This document shows positions 46,460-55,976 of a stretch of DNA of 64,000 bases, piece by piece. Location of the stretch: the NCBI RefSeq assembly GCF_000379665.1, contig NZ_KB903359.1:595413-659412 (forward strand), read 5' to 3'. Numbering within the stretch: position 1 is the stretch's first letter; each line of letters begins with the position of its first letter. Position numbers and translations under genes: made by a program. This stretch comes from Butyricimonas synergistica DSM 23225 (GTDB lineage Bacteria; Bacteroidota; Bacteroidia; Bacteroidales; Marinifilaceae). The notes below the pieces were generated by a model. It made no database searches. It saw only the letters and a program-made list of their open reading frames with translations, and was not told where the DNA came from.

Positions 46460-47299
46460 CTACCATAATGTAGGCATATCATTAATCTCTGATGACGACG
46501 TCTTGGGCTCATCCGTACTCTCCTTCACCTGTGCTTCCTTGATTCCCTCCGACAGTAACGTGTATATTTTCAATAATTCCTTATCTTGCTTCAACATACT
46601 CTTGTGCATATTCATGATACTCTCGTCACCCCGTTTAGCGGGTCCGGTTTGGGCTTCCTCGGGTGTCAGAAGCATCACTTTATGCGCCGTTTCGAAAATC
46701 AAGGGGCGTAACATTGCGAATGATAATCCATTTTCTTCAAGCAATTTCCCTGCCACGCCATACAAGTAGTTCGGGAAATTACAAGCAAACACGGCGGCAA
46801 GGTGCAATTCTTTGCGTTGCTGTGAATTTATAGCATGAATCTTACTCGATAACTTCTCCGCTAATATTTTGATTCTACCTGAAACACTTGAAGAACAACC
46901 CTCTATGCACAAAGGTATCTCGTCGAAGTCCAAATCTCTTTTCTTGGAAAAAGTCTGCACCGGATAGATTACCCCGTAATGCTTCGAGAAAGGTTTCAAT
47001 ACATCCATCGGCAAGCTTCCGGAAGTATGTAACAAGAGTGCTTCCGATTTTATCCTAACCGTCTTCAATAAAGACGATAACGAATCGTCACTTACACAAA
47101 ATATATAAATATCACCATCCGGGTATATCTCCCCGATTTCCGCCGTGTAGGATATACCTGTTTTTACACCTAACGCACGGGCGGACTCGATCGTGCGGCT
47201 ATATATCTGGCATAGGTTCTCGCCCGCTTTCAACAAAGCTGAAGCCAAATGATGTGCCACATTTCCCGCACCGATCAATATAATTTTCTCCTGTTCCAT
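46460..47299 (-). CDS. Rossmann-fold protein with a DUF2520-type C-terminal domain
   Basis: 279 residues. The N-terminal NAD(P)-binding motif is ILIGAGNVAHHLASALLKAG. The strand GDIYIFCVSDDSLSSLLKTV and the segment LLHTSGSLPMDVLKPFSKHYGVIYPVQTFSKKRDLDFDEIPLCIEG are typical of this family, and the helical DUF2520 part follows (about 140-265). It resembles ketopantoate or 6-phosphogluconate dehydrogenase-like oxidoreductases but the reaction is not known. It is 2 bp after the hypothetical gene at 47302. Confidence 0.85.
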   Translation of the reverse strand: MEQEKIILIGAGNVAHHLASALLKAGENLCQIYSRTIESARALGVKTGISYTAEIGEIYPDGDIYIFCVSDDSLSSLLKTVRIKSEALLLHTSGSLPMDVLKPFSKHYGVIYPVQTFSKKRDLDFDEIPLCIEGCSSSVSGRIKILAEKLSSKIHAINSQQRKELHLAAVFACNFPNYLYGVAGKLLEENGLSFAMLRPLIFETAHKVMLLTPEEAQTGPAKRGDESIMNMHKSMLKQDKELLKIYTLLSEGIKEAQVKESTDEPKTSSSEINDMPTLW

Positions 47300-47301
47300 A
47301 A

Positions 47302-47781
47302 TTAATAAGCAATATTTTTAGGAGGTAAGACACCACTTTTCAAAGCTTCTAGCAAACGCTCGCTCGCCTTGCATATATCCTCGTGAAAATCCTCTGAAAT
47401 CAATACTAATCTCCCGTTGATCATTTGTAAATGTTTGTATCCCATGCTATTCCCCGATTGGTTCAATAATATTAAATCACTCCCGGGAATAAAGGTATGA
47501 GTCATTTGGTTGCGTAGTTTATCATACAAGAAACAATTATCATTTAACATTCGATAACGTCCTCCGAACAATTTCTTCACGGCAAGGGAAAAACGTTTTG
47601 CCGATTGCCCTTTTGCTTTCATGGGTTTGTTGTCCAGAAAGCTTCCCAGTACTTCGACCGCCTGCCCCATGATGACAAATTGCATATATGATAGCCCGGC
47701 ATTCTGCAATTTAGCGATCTCTTTTTCAACCACTTCACGTAAAAAATGCTCGATTCTTTCTATTTGTTCTTCTGTTTCCAT
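47302..47781 (-). CDS. Hypothetical protein
   Basis: 159 residues with no recognised family. The first third is a charged amphipathic helix (IERIEHFLREVVEKEIAKLQ), then QFVIMGQAVEVLGSFLDN, a basic patch (KAKGQSAKRFSLAVKKLFGG), and a strand-rich middle (HLQMINGRLVLISEDF). No signal peptide or membrane segment. It begins the operon with the DUF2520-like, KdsC-like, UbiA-like, Maf and DPP11-like genes, and so may serve in envelope or nucleotide housekeeping. Confidence 0.8.
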   Translation of the reverse strand: METEEQIERIEHFLREVVEKEIAKLQNAGLSYMQFVIMGQAVEVLGSFLDNKPMKAKGQSAKRFSLAVKKLFGGRYRMLNDNCFLYDKLRNQMTHTFIPGSDLILLNQSGNSMGYKHLQMINGRLVLISEDFHEDICKASERLLEALKSGVLPPKNIAY

Positions 47782-47903
47782 ACGTTAGTCAAAAGTAATG
47801 CGAATAATCGAAAGTTACAAATATTCACGGGGTGTTCCGAAAGGGAGATAAAAGTACATATTATTTTTATGAACTTTTCCGTCCGGATAATCGTTTTAAA
47901 GCA

Positions 47904-47911
47904 TAAATTTG
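47904..47911 (+). promoter_or_regulatory. Probable -7 box for the class IV aminotransferase gene
   Basis: TAAATTTG, 24 bases upstream of the ATG at 47936. An AAAGGAG ribosome site follows at 47921-47927. Confidence 0.5.
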
Positions 47912-47935
47912 CGCTGCAATAAAAGGAGATAAATT

Positions 47936-48724
47936 ATGATGCTATTTAACAACGAACCGATTGACAATAAAGAATATTCCGAGGAAATCTTGAACCACGG
48001 ATTAAGTCTTTACGAGGTTTGCCGGGTCTTCCGGGGAAAAGTTATATTTCTGCATGACAATATTTTAAGACTTGACAATTCAATTAAAAAATCAGGCCTG
48101 AAGATCGATATTGCCGATTTGAATGTAGAAGGGAAATTGAATCGTCTGATAGACCTCGAACACATCAAGGAAGGTAATATAAAATACGTGTTGCACGTTT
48201 CCCCCTCGGGCATCGACGAGTATGTCTACCAGATCAAACACTCCTACCCGACGGAAGAAGCCTATCAACATGGAATAGAAACGGTTACTTGCCGTGCCAT
48301 GCGGGAAAATGCCGAGGTGAAATACATCAATTCCGGTTTGCGGGAAATGACCAACAAGATCATGCAGGAACAAAGAGTTTACGAGGTGCTGCTTATCGAT
48401 AAAGAGGAATATATCACGGAAGGTTCCCGTTCCAACGTGTTCTTCATCAAAGACAACACCCTGTACACAGCCCCGCTTCCCCACGTACTGCCCGGCACGA
48501 GCCGTAAACGTGTATTGACGATCTGCGAGGAAAACAGCATACCCGTTGAAGAAAAAAGAGTGGCTTACAAGGAATTATCCGCTTATGACGCCGCTTTTAT
48601 CACGGGTACTTCCCCGCTCGTGTTGCCCATCCTGCATATCGACAAAATCACCTTCAACCCGCGCCATCCCTTGCTTGTGAAGGTCATGGAACGCTACTTC
48701 GATTTGTTAAGCAAGAATTTTTAA
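47936..48724 (+). CDS. Class IV aminotransferase
   Basis: 262 residues of the PLP fold-type IV family, which covers branched-chain aminotransferase, D-amino-acid aminotransferase and aminodeoxychorismate lyase. The PLP lysine is most likely in AEVKYINSGLRE. The cofactor-phosphate segment is EYITEGSRSNVFFIKDNTLYTAPLPHVLPGTSRKRVL. The N-terminus is shorter than in branched-chain aminotransferase. Which of the three reactions it does is undecidable here. No partner pab or ilv gene is adjacent. Confidence 0.85.
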   Translation: MMLFNNEPIDNKEYSEEILNHGLSLYEVCRVFRGKVIFLHDNILRLDNSIKKSGLKIDIADLNVEGKLNRLIDLEHIKEGNIKYVLHVSPSGIDEYVYQIKHSYPTEEAYQHGIETVTCRAMRENAEVKYINSGLREMTNKIMQEQRVYEVLLIDKEEYITEGSRSNVFFIKDNTLYTAPLPHVLPGTSRKRVLTICEENSIPVEEKRVAYKELSAYDAAFITGTSPLVLPILHIDKITFNPRHPLLVKVMERYFDLLSKNF

Positions 48725-48777
48725 AACTGTTTTACATGGATTTGCTTTGATAAAAAATACATTTTTCTTAATATTGC

Positions 48778-48813
48778 AAGCGTAATGTTCTTTTCTTCTA
48801 GAATGTTACGCTT
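48778..48813 (+). terminator. Terminator after the aminotransferase gene
   Basis: An 8-bp perfect stem extended by five pairs with two wobbles, followed by a T-rich run, between the aminotransferase and the serine hydrolase. Confidence 0.75.
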
Positions 48814-48833
48814 TGATTTTTTAATAGCATATA

Positions 48834-50207
48834 ATGAAATACACGATAATACTTATATTACTACTTCTCGTACTTGTTATCATTCCCTGGAAATCTCACC
48901 CCGAGAAGTTTCAGGACGAGCAGGCTCCCCCTCAAGATACGCTGGTTACAGCCATTCATGATTTATTCACCAACGAATTTTCCGATTTAGACGAAACGAA
49001 ACGTTTAGATCAAACCATTCAACGATTTATGAATCAATGGGAAATAAAAGGGGCATCATTGGCTATCATGAAAGACGGTAAATTGATTTACAGCAAAGGA
49101 TACGGGTACGCCGATGAAGAAAACGGAATAAAAACAGACGTGAACCATATCTTCCGTATTGCTTCCGTTTCCAAGTTAATCACCGCGGCAGGCATCATGA
49201 AGCTGGTCGAGAACGGTAAATTATCATTGGATGACAAGGTGTTCGGGGAAGACGGCATATTGAACGACACGACGCTTTATTACCCGATCAAGGACAAGAG
49301 GACGAAGAATATTACCGTGGAGAATTTACTTCGCCACCAGGGAGGTTTTTCCGCCCGTTACGGCGACCCGATGTTCAAACCCGTGGACATCGCCAAGAAA
49401 ATGGATGTTCCCGCGCCAGCTGATCTGAATACAATCATAAAATTCGTGTTATCCAGAAGGTTAGGATTCACTCCGGGTACAAGCACGAACTACTCTAACG
49501 TGGGTTACGGGATATTGACCAAGGTCATCGAACAGGTTGCCGGGGAAGAATACGAACGTTTCATTCAAGACAGCATATTGATTCCGGCAGGATGCTACGA
49601 TATGCATCTGGCTCGAAACCTGTACGAAGAACGTTATCTGAATGAAGTGCGTTATTATGAACAAGCGGATGCCGATCTCATTCAGTCGTGTGACGGAAGG
49701 GATACTTTGCTCCCGCGCAGTAACGGGGGCAACAACATAGAAGCCCTTTACGGGGCTGGCGGATGGGTCGCCTCTCCTACCGAATTATTGTGCTTCCTGG
49801 CTTCCATTGACGGGGATGACACCTATCCGGACATTTTAAGTGGAAGCAGTGTCGAAACGATGGTCAGTTGCCCGGGCTTCTCCCTGCCTATCGGCTGGAT
49901 GAAAGCGAACAACTGCGGGGATTGGTTACGTTCCGGTACGCTGGCGGGCACCAGTGCCATGCTTAAACGCCAGCATGATGGCTTTTCTTGGGCTTTTATC
50001 ACGAACACGAGCAACTGGACAGGACCTCATTTCCCACAGAAAATCGAACGCATGATCTATCAAGCAATGAACCGGGTAAAAGAATGGCCGGACCGCAATT
50101 TGTTCGACCCGGCATATTGTAAAAACTACCACGACCAAAAGAAATTACTTGCCAACGAGGAAAGTCCAAAATTTGGTCCACCCACGCCAGACAACTTGAA
50201 GCTATGA
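48834..50207 (+). CDS. Serine hydrolase, beta-lactamase (class C-like) fold
   Basis: 457 residues. A short N-terminal hydrophobic segment (ILILLLLVLVIIPW) anchors or exports it. The active-site pattern is RIASVSKLITAAG (S-V-S-K), with YSNVGYG as the YxN element. The third motif is not clear. It is related to D-aminopeptidases, esterases and penicillin-binding enzymes of the class C group; the substrate is unknown. Its stop overlaps the glycerate kinase ATG by 4 bases, so the two are co-translated. Confidence 0.88.
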   Translation: MKYTIILILLLLVLVIIPWKSHPEKFQDEQAPPQDTLVTAIHDLFTNEFSDLDETKRLDQTIQRFMNQWEIKGASLAIMKDGKLIYSKGYGYADEENGIKTDVNHIFRIASVSKLITAAGIMKLVENGKLSLDDKVFGEDGILNDTTLYYPIKDKRTKNITVENLLRHQGGFSARYGDPMFKPVDIAKKMDVPAPADLNTIIKFVLSRRLGFTPGTSTNYSNVGYGILTKVIEQVAGEEYERFIQDSILIPAGCYDMHLARNLYEERYLNEVRYYEQADADLIQSCDGRDTLLPRSNGGNNIEALYGAGGWVASPTELLCFLASIDGDDTYPDILSGSSVETMVSCPGFSLPIGWMKANNCGDWLRSGTLAGTSAMLKRQHDGFSWAFITNTSNWTGPHFPQKIERMIYQAMNRVKEWPDRNLFDPAYCKNYHDQKKLLANEESPKFGPPTPDNLKL

Positions 50208-51328
50208 ATTTCTTGCATGGACGCCATGTCTTACTCGCACCCAACGCCTTCAAAGGGAGTTTAAGTGCTTTTGACTTCTGTAAAATAGTCGAGGCTGAAT
50301 TCGAGAAATGCGGCTTGTCCACTCTATCGCTTCCCCTCGGAGATGGTGGAGATGGGACTGCCGAAATCATAGCCTGGTACATGAAAGCCATTCCAGTCGA
50401 AACTATCACCAAAGATGCGTTGGGAAGGGAACGCATGTCATTCTATTACAGGCATGAAGATACCGCAATCATAGAACTGGCGGCTGCCTGTGGCTTAAAA
50501 CATTTGAAACGGGAGGAATACGACATTCTAAACACGAACACTGCCGGATTCGGGGTATTAATTAATCACGCAATTGCACACGGGGCAAAGGAATTAATCC
50601 TCTGCGTTGGGGGAAGTGCCAGCGTTGACGGTGGCACGGGAGCCCTTCGGGAAATGGGGTTGACAATTGTAAACGGGGATAGTTTGAATAATAATTATAT
50701 TACAGATATTAAGGATATTAATATTGATTTTTTACAGGATAAGTTTAAGGATATTCACATCACGATCCTGTGTGATGTAGACAACCTGCTTTGTGGCGCT
50801 GAAGGGGCGGCAGCCGTGTTCGGACCACAAAAAGGAGCCTCCCCCAAGCAAGTTGTCATGCTAGACAAGCAATTGCATTATTTTGCGGACTTATTGCACA
50901 TGAAAACAGGCAAAGAAGTACTTCACTTGAAACACGGGGGCGCAGCCGGAGGCATCACGGCAGCCATGTACGCCCTGTTGGACGCCGATCTTGTATCCGG
51001 TTCATCATATTGCCTCTCTCTCGCCCGTTTCCACGAACATTTAGCCGGGGCGGCAGTCGTCATCACCGGAGAGGGAAAAATTGACCTACAATCGCTCTAC
51101 GGCAAGATTCCGGGTACCGTTGCTTCCCTTTGTAAACAACAAGGAGTACCTGTTTACGCCATCACCGGACTTTCGGACAAACAAGTAACCCCTTATTTTG
51201 ACCAAATATTCACTTTAATCCACTACGCCCGTTCGGTGAACGACTCCATCACGAATGCTTCCCACTACTTAAAAATAGCGACACAGGCACTTATTGACAC
51301 CCTGTACACCTCCGCTTATTCGGATTGA
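50204..51328 (+). CDS. Glycerate kinase
   Basis: 374 residues of the GlxK/GarK type, making 2-phosphoglycerate from D-glycerate and ATP. The start segment is APNAFKGSLSAFDFCKIVE, the glycine-rich SLPLGDGGDGTAEII follows, and VGGSASVDGGTGALREMG and AVVITGEGKIDLQSLYGKIPG are family motifs. The ATG overlaps the upstream hydrolase stop. No glyoxylate or tartrate genes are nearby, so the source of glycerate is not shown. Confidence 0.93.
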   Translation: MNFLHGRHVLLAPNAFKGSLSAFDFCKIVEAEFEKCGLSTLSLPLGDGGDGTAEIIAWYMKAIPVETITKDALGRERMSFYYRHEDTAIIELAAACGLKHLKREEYDILNTNTAGFGVLINHAIAHGAKELILCVGGSASVDGGTGALREMGLTIVNGDSLNNNYITDIKDINIDFLQDKFKDIHITILCDVDNLLCGAEGAAAVFGPQKGASPKQVVMLDKQLHYFADLLHMKTGKEVLHLKHGGAAGGITAAMYALLDADLVSGSSYCLSLARFHEHLAGAAVVITGEGKIDLQSLYGKIPGTVASLCKQQGVPVYAITGLSDKQVTPYFDQIFTLIHYARSVNDSITNASHYLKIATQALIDTLYTSAYSD

Positions 51329-51447
51329 TTCTCTATAATAAATAAATTATCACTTTTCCTTTGAGTTTTGCTTACAATTTATAAATTTTGCAGCCTCAAA
51401 ACGTGCGAAAAAGAATAATTATTAATACAAAGATAACATTTAATACT

Positions 51448-52521
51448 ATGTCATTTAAAATTCTCGCGATTAACCCGGGTTCTACATCCACGAAAATCGC
51501 TATCTTCGAGGACGAGAACGAGAAGTTTGTAAAGAACATTAAACATTCTGCAGAGGAGATTGCCAAATTCGACAACGTGGCTTCTCAATTCCAATTCCGT
51601 AAAGACATCATTCTTTCCGAGTTAAAGAGTGCCGGATTTGATATTAACGAAATCAACGCAATCGTTGGAAGAGGTGGTTTAGTTAAACCTATCGAATCAG
51701 GTGTGTACGAGGTAAATGAAGCATTGATTCATGACTTGAATAATCCTCCGATGGGTGAGCACGCTTCTAATTTAGGAGGTCTGATCGCAAACGATATCGC
51801 TAAATCGCTTGAAAATGGAGCAAAAGCATATATCGCCGATCCGGTTGTCGTTGATGAATTACAGGACGTGGCACGTATCAGCGGTCACCCTGCATTCAAG
51901 AGAGTTTCCATTTTTCACGCTTTAAATCAAAAAGCGATCGCCCGCACTTATGCCAAAGAGATCGGGAAAAAATACGAGGAAACAAACTTGATCGTGGCTC
52001 ACTTGGGTGGCGGCGTTTCTGTCGGGGCACACTTGCAAGGACGGGTGATTGACGTGAACAACGCTTTAGACGGCGACGGTCCTTTCTCCCCCGAACGTTC
52101 GGGTTCGCTTCCCACGGGACAACTCGTGAAACTTTGCTTTAGCGGGACCAAAACGGAAGCAGAAATAAAGAAAATAATTAAAGGCGAGGGTGGTCTGGTA
52201 GCTCACTTGGGAACGAATGACGCTTACGAGGTAGAAATGAAAGCAAAGGAAGACCCGAAATATAAACTGATCCAAGACGCCATGTCTTACCAGGTAGGTA
52301 AAGCTATCGGGGCAATGGCTGCCGTGCTGAAAGGTAAAGTGGATGGTATCCTGTTGACAGGGGGTATCGCCTACAACCCCTTCCTCGTGGATTACGTGAA
52401 AGAAATGGTAGGTTTCATCGCTCCCGTGAAAGCTTACGGCGGCGAAGATGAAATGAGAGCCTTGGCAATGAACGGCTTGATGGTTCTTCGTGGTGAACTC
52501 ACCGGGAAAATCTACAAATAA
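51448..52521 (+). CDS. buk: Butyrate kinase
   Basis: 357 residues from the ATG at 51448; the TTG upstream adds 20 residues without coding character. It belongs to the acetate-kinase superfamily of the butyrate kinase type: ILAINPGSTSTKIAIFE, VGRGGLVKPIESGVYEVN, HLGGGVSVGAHLQGRVIDVN, DGPFSPERSG. It makes butyrate and ATP from butyryl phosphate. No phosphotransbutyrylase gene (ptb) is adjacent. The branched or straight-chain preference cannot be told. Confidence 0.94.
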   Translation: MSFKILAINPGSTSTKIAIFEDENEKFVKNIKHSAEEIAKFDNVASQFQFRKDIILSELKSAGFDINEINAIVGRGGLVKPIESGVYEVNEALIHDLNNPPMGEHASNLGGLIANDIAKSLENGAKAYIADPVVVDELQDVARISGHPAFKRVSIFHALNQKAIARTYAKEIGKKYEETNLIVAHLGGGVSVGAHLQGRVIDVNNALDGDGPFSPERSGSLPTGQLVKLCFSGTKTEAEIKKIIKGEGGLVAHLGTNDAYEVEMKAKEDPKYKLIQDAMSYQVGKAIGAMAAVLKGKVDGILLTGGIAYNPFLVDYVKEMVGFIAPVKAYGGEDEMRALAMNGLMVLRGELTGKIYK

Positions 52522-52547
52522 ATAGTTTTAGGTTAGTATAAAATCGG

Positions 52548-52576
52548 AAGTCTGGGAGTCTATGGCTCTCGGACTT
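52548..52576 (+). terminator. Possible terminator after butyrate kinase
   Basis: An 11-bp stem with two G-T wobbles, followed by T-rich sequence. Weaker than the others in this window. Confidence 0.55.
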
Positions 52577-52620
52577 TCTTCATTTAAGCCTATAAAACCT
52601 ATATTTATTCAAATTATTTG

Positions 52621-52628
52621 TAGTTTTG
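52621..52628 (+). promoter_or_regulatory. Probable -7 box for the esterase-like gene
   Basis: TAGTTTTG (TAnnTTTG), 25 bases before the ATG at 52654. Confidence 0.45.
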
Positions 52629-52653
52629 TAGCAATTAAAAAACTCAATAACAA

Positions 52654-54045
52654 ATGAAAATATCGGCTTATTCACTTGGTGTGCTAGGTTTACTATTTGC
52701 TTTTATCCTCCCTAGCAACTGTATGGCGCAGGACGTGCCTTTGAAAAAACAGGATCTGAAAACAAAAGCAAAGATAACTGCCTTCTTTTCTGATTATCTC
52801 TCCGGTAAAGAGGATTCTTTTGAAAGCAAAACAACGATCAAACCCTCCGATACGAAAAAAATGCAGGCTCTCGTGTGGGCGGCTTGGAAAGAAGCAAACA
52901 ATAATTTCAGGGAAGAGAAACTTATTAACCTTGAAAAACTGGAATTGGCAAAATCCGGCAAATGGACTCTTCCCAAGACCCTTGAACCCAATGCGATTAT
53001 GCCTTATTACTGGGGAATCAAAGGGGATGCTATGCCTGAAGGCGGTTACCCGCTGTACTTGTACACGCACGGTTCAGGACACAAAGACAGTGAATGGCAA
53101 ACCGGACTCTCTATATGTCAGAGATTCGATGATGCCCCCTCCGTGTATTTCATTCCTCAAATCCCCAACATGGGCGATTACTACCGTTGGTGGCAAAAGG
53201 CAAAACAATTTGCATGGGAAAAGATGTTGCGTCTGGCTTTTGTTTCCGGGAAAATCAACCCGAATAAAGTATATTTCTTCGGTATTTCGGAAGGCGGATA
53301 TGGCAGCCAACGGCTTGCCTCGTTCTATGCCGACTATTTAGCCGGAGCCGGTCCTATGGCTGGAGGCGAACCTCTTAAAAATGCCCCCGTGGAAAATTGC
53401 AGGAACATCGCTTTTTCATTACGCACGGGAGCAAAAGATGTGGGTTTCTACCGGAATAAACTCACGCAATACACGAAAGATGAATTTGACCGGTTACAAA
53501 AATTGAACCCGGGAAGCTTCATTCATAAAATAGAACTCATCCCGGGTATGGGACACGGTATCGATTATCGCCCCACGACCCCGTGGTTAAAAGAATATAC
53601 CCGCAACCCTTACCCGAAATTTGTAAGCTGGGAGAATTTCGAGATGGACGGATTATATCGTGACGGATTTTACAATCTAGTCGTAAAAGAGCGTTCCAAC
53701 AATGATGATACCTCCCGCACTTACTACGAAATGAATATCCAAGATAACAGCATCACCCTTAAAGTTGATCTTGTCACGTACAAAGCAACGGAGATCGACC
53801 CGCAATGGGGTATTCAGTTGAAATTTGACAAGACTTATCAACCCGCCACGAAAGGTAAAGTAATCATTTATCTATGCGATGAATTGGTAAATCTGGATAA
53901 AGAAATCACCTTGACGGTCAACGGGAAAGAAGTTTTCAAAGGTAAAGTCAAACCGGAACTCAAGCATATTGTAAATAGCTGTGCAACATTCTTTGACCCG
54001 GCAAGACTATACCCGGCAGCCATAGAAATTGATCTGGCGCAATAA
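52654..54045 (+). CDS. Exported alpha/beta hydrolase, esterase-like
   Basis: 463 residues. A signal peptide of about 26 residues (FILPSNCMAQ) leads to a helical part, then the hydrolase core with the nucleophile elbow FFGISEGGYG (Ser in G-x-S-x-G). The histidine is in IPGMGHGIDY; the acid is unclear. The C-terminal third is beta-rich (TLKVDLVTYKATEIDPQWGIQL). It resembles the polyhydroxybutyrate depolymerase-like or feruloyl-esterase-like groups of Bacteroidales; the substrate is unknown. It stands alone, ending in a bidirectional terminator. Confidence 0.85.
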   Translation: MKISAYSLGVLGLLFAFILPSNCMAQDVPLKKQDLKTKAKITAFFSDYLSGKEDSFESKTTIKPSDTKKMQALVWAAWKEANNNFREEKLINLEKLELAKSGKWTLPKTLEPNAIMPYYWGIKGDAMPEGGYPLYLYTHGSGHKDSEWQTGLSICQRFDDAPSVYFIPQIPNMGDYYRWWQKAKQFAWEKMLRLAFVSGKINPNKVYFFGISEGGYGSQRLASFYADYLAGAGPMAGGEPLKNAPVENCRNIAFSLRTGAKDVGFYRNKLTQYTKDEFDRLQKLNPGSFIHKIELIPGMGHGIDYRPTTPWLKEYTRNPYPKFVSWENFEMDGLYRDGFYNLVVKERSNNDDTSRTYYEMNIQDNSITLKVDLVTYKATEIDPQWGIQLKFDKTYQPATKGKVIIYLCDELVNLDKEITLTVNGKEVFKGKVKPELKHIVNSCATFFDPARLYPAAIEIDLAQ

Positions 54046-54063
54046 AGATTTTCCCATCGTTCA

Positions 54064-54100
54064 TAAATCCCGGTTTATCTCACGATTGCCGGGATTTATT
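54064..54100. terminator. Bidirectional terminator between the esterase and M20 amidohydrolase genes
   Basis: An 11-bp perfect inverted repeat (54064-54074 and 54090-54100) with A/T at each end, between converging genes. Confidence 0.8.
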
Positions 54101-54115
54101 GTACCCTTCTCCCTG

Positions 54116-55261
54116 TTAAAATACCCGTAAACAGTTCTCCACCATCAAGGCGATCCCCGTTCTTATGGCATTCTCATCCGGTGACATCTTCGGATTATGC
54201 AACGGGGGCAGGCTTTCCTGTTCCGGTGGGCGAACTCCCAGTACCCAAAAGGCTCCGGGAATCTTTTCCAGATAGATAGCGAAATCCTCTCCCAGGGTAA
54301 GATGATTCATGGGAATCACATTCTCTTCCCCAAGAAGTTCCCGGGCATTCTGCTCGACAAATTTAGTCAATCGTTCGTCGTTCACGAGTACGGGCAAGCC
54401 ATTCCAAGTCTTATCCATCGTGAAAGTACACCCGTATAAATCGCAAATCTCTTTGGACTTCTCCTCTATCAACTCGAATATCCGGTAACGCAAAACGTTA
54501 TCGTGCGTCCGGACCGTCCCCAATACTTCCACCTTATCCGGAATCACGTTATTACACGTCCCGCCGTGCACGGAAGTGATTGAAATCACTGCGGGAATCA
54601 ATGGATCACGGAATTTCGTGACCAACGTCTGGTAAAATTGTATCAAACAAGCCGTTGCCAGTATCGGGTCAGACCCCATGTGGGGCATTGCCGCATGAGT
54701 ACCCTTTCCTTCCACGGAAAAAATAATGTTATCGGAAGAGGCAAAAAATGCCCCTGGTCGAATGCCTATTGTTCCTGTCGGGAGATTCGGGAAAACGTGT
54801 TGCCCGAATATAGCTTGTGGCACGGGATCTTTCAACAATTCAGGCAGCAGAAGACGAGCCCCTCCCGGTCGTTTTTCCTCGCTGGGCTGGAAAACCACTT
54901 TCACGACACCCTGCAATTCCCGCTCCCTTGATTTTAATACAATAGCTGCCCCTAACACCATAGCCATGTGCATATCGTGCCCGCAAGCGTGCATCATCCC
55001 CGGCTGGAGAGAACAATAAGGCAACCCGGTTTCTTCCGTCACTTTCAAGGCATCCATATCCGCCCGGATAGCCACGCACTTCTCCCCTTGCCCGATCATC
55101 GCGATAATACCGGTTCCAACTGTACAATATCGGATTTCGTACCTATCCAATACACTTACAATATAGCGTTGTGTTTCCACTTCCTGCATCGCGAACTCCG
55201 GATGCTGGTGGAAATAACGCCTAAACTCAACGGCTAACGGAAAAATTTCTTCTATACTCAT
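54116..55261 (-). CDS. M20-family amidohydrolase (hippurate hydrolase-like)
   Basis: 381 residues. The metal-binding motif is MHACGHDMHMAMVLGAA, and the next ligand is near EEKRPGGARLL. The dimerisation domain SSDNIIFSVEGKGTHAAMPHMGSDPI follows, then the late motif NHLTLGEDFAIYLEKIPGAFWVLG. It hydrolyses N-acyl amino acids or peptides such as hippurate; the exact substrate is not fixed. No signal peptide. Alone on the minus strand, with xpt 88 bases upstream. Confidence 0.92.
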   Translation of the reverse strand: MSIEEIFPLAVEFRRYFHQHPEFAMQEVETQRYIVSVLDRYEIRYCTVGTGIIAMIGQGEKCVAIRADMDALKVTEETGLPYCSLQPGMMHACGHDMHMAMVLGAAIVLKSRERELQGVVKVVFQPSEEKRPGGARLLLPELLKDPVPQAIFGQHVFPNLPTGTIGIRPGAFFASSDNIIFSVEGKGTHAAMPHMGSDPILATACLIQFYQTLVTKFRDPLIPAVISITSVHGGTCNNVIPDKVEVLGTVRTHDNVLRYRIFELIEEKSKEICDLYGCTFTMDKTWNGLPVLVNDERLTKFVEQNARELLGEENVIPMNHLTLGEDFAIYLEKIPGAFWVLGVRPPEQESLPPLHNPKMSPDENAIRTGIALMVENCLRVF

Positions 55262-55349
55262 ATTAATTATTAAAATAACAACCTAAATAGATTGTTTTTA
55301 TAGGGATGGCAGAACTCTCCTGTTTATTCATGCTCATGGCTAGCTCGGG

Positions 55350-55916
55350 TTATCGGATTTTAATCTGGCAGTTATCCAAACTGTCAATAATTGCCAACGA
55401 CTCGATATGCACGCCTCGCTCCCGCAGCAAGTCCCCCCCATGTTGGAAAGCCTTCTCTATAATGAATCCCATGCCCGCGAGTTCAGCACCCGCCTGTTCT
55501 ATCAAATCAATAATGCCATTCGCGGCATTCCCGTTCGCCAAAAAATCATCAATAAAAAGAACTCGATCCCCCTCTTTCAAAAAATCCCGGCTGATACAAA
55601 CATTGTATTCTCTGTCCTTCGTGAAAGACCGGATGGTCGTGGAGATCATGTTTTCCATCGTCTTCGGTTGCTTTTTCTTCGCGAAGACCACCGGCAACTC
55701 CAAAAGATAGCCCACCATGATCGCCGGAGCAATACCACTCGCCTCTATCGTCATCACCTTGTTGAAATCCTTATTGGCAAAACGCCTCACGAACTCCACC
55801 CCGATGGATTTCATCAGAATCGGGTCCATCTGGTGATTAATAAAACTATCCACTTTCAAAATTCCCCCTTCAAAGCATTTGCCATCCTGTAATATCCTTC
55901 TTTTCAGTAATTCCAT
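55350..55916 (-). CDS. xpt: Xanthine phosphoribosyltransferase
   Basis: 188-residue purine salvage enzyme that joins xanthine with PRPP. Visible motifs are [30 protein letters not shown] and the PRPP-binding loop [22 protein letters not shown]. Length is usual. No purine riboswitch fold is seen in the short leader, unlike in Bacillus. A -7 box lies at 55954-55961. The 60-bp gap to the PQQ-type gene means it could also be read from there. Confidence 0.95.
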   Translation of the reverse strand: MELLKRRILQDGKCFEGGILKVDSFINHQMDPILMKSIGVEFVRRFANKDFNKVMTIEASGIAPAIMVGYLLELPVVFAKKKQPKTMENMISTTIRSFTKDREYNVCISRDFLKEGDRVLFIDDFLANGNAANGIIDLIEQAGAELAGMGFIIEKAFQHGGDLLRERGVHIESLAIIDSLDNCQIKIR

Positions 55917-55953
55917 ATATCGAATGATTATTGCACGTTTTCAACTACAGGGG

Positions 55954-55961
55954 CAAAAGTA
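55954..55961 (-). promoter_or_regulatory. Probable -7 box for xpt
   Basis: The minus strand reads TACTTTTG (TAnnTTTG), 38 bases upstream of the xpt start. Confidence 0.45.
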
Positions 55962-55976
55962 CAAAATTTTCCTCGT

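Noticed and set aside
55917..55976. Purine riboswitch upstream of xpt
   Set aside because: The leader is only about 30 bases from the predicted start, too short for the fold, and no conserved loop bases are seen.
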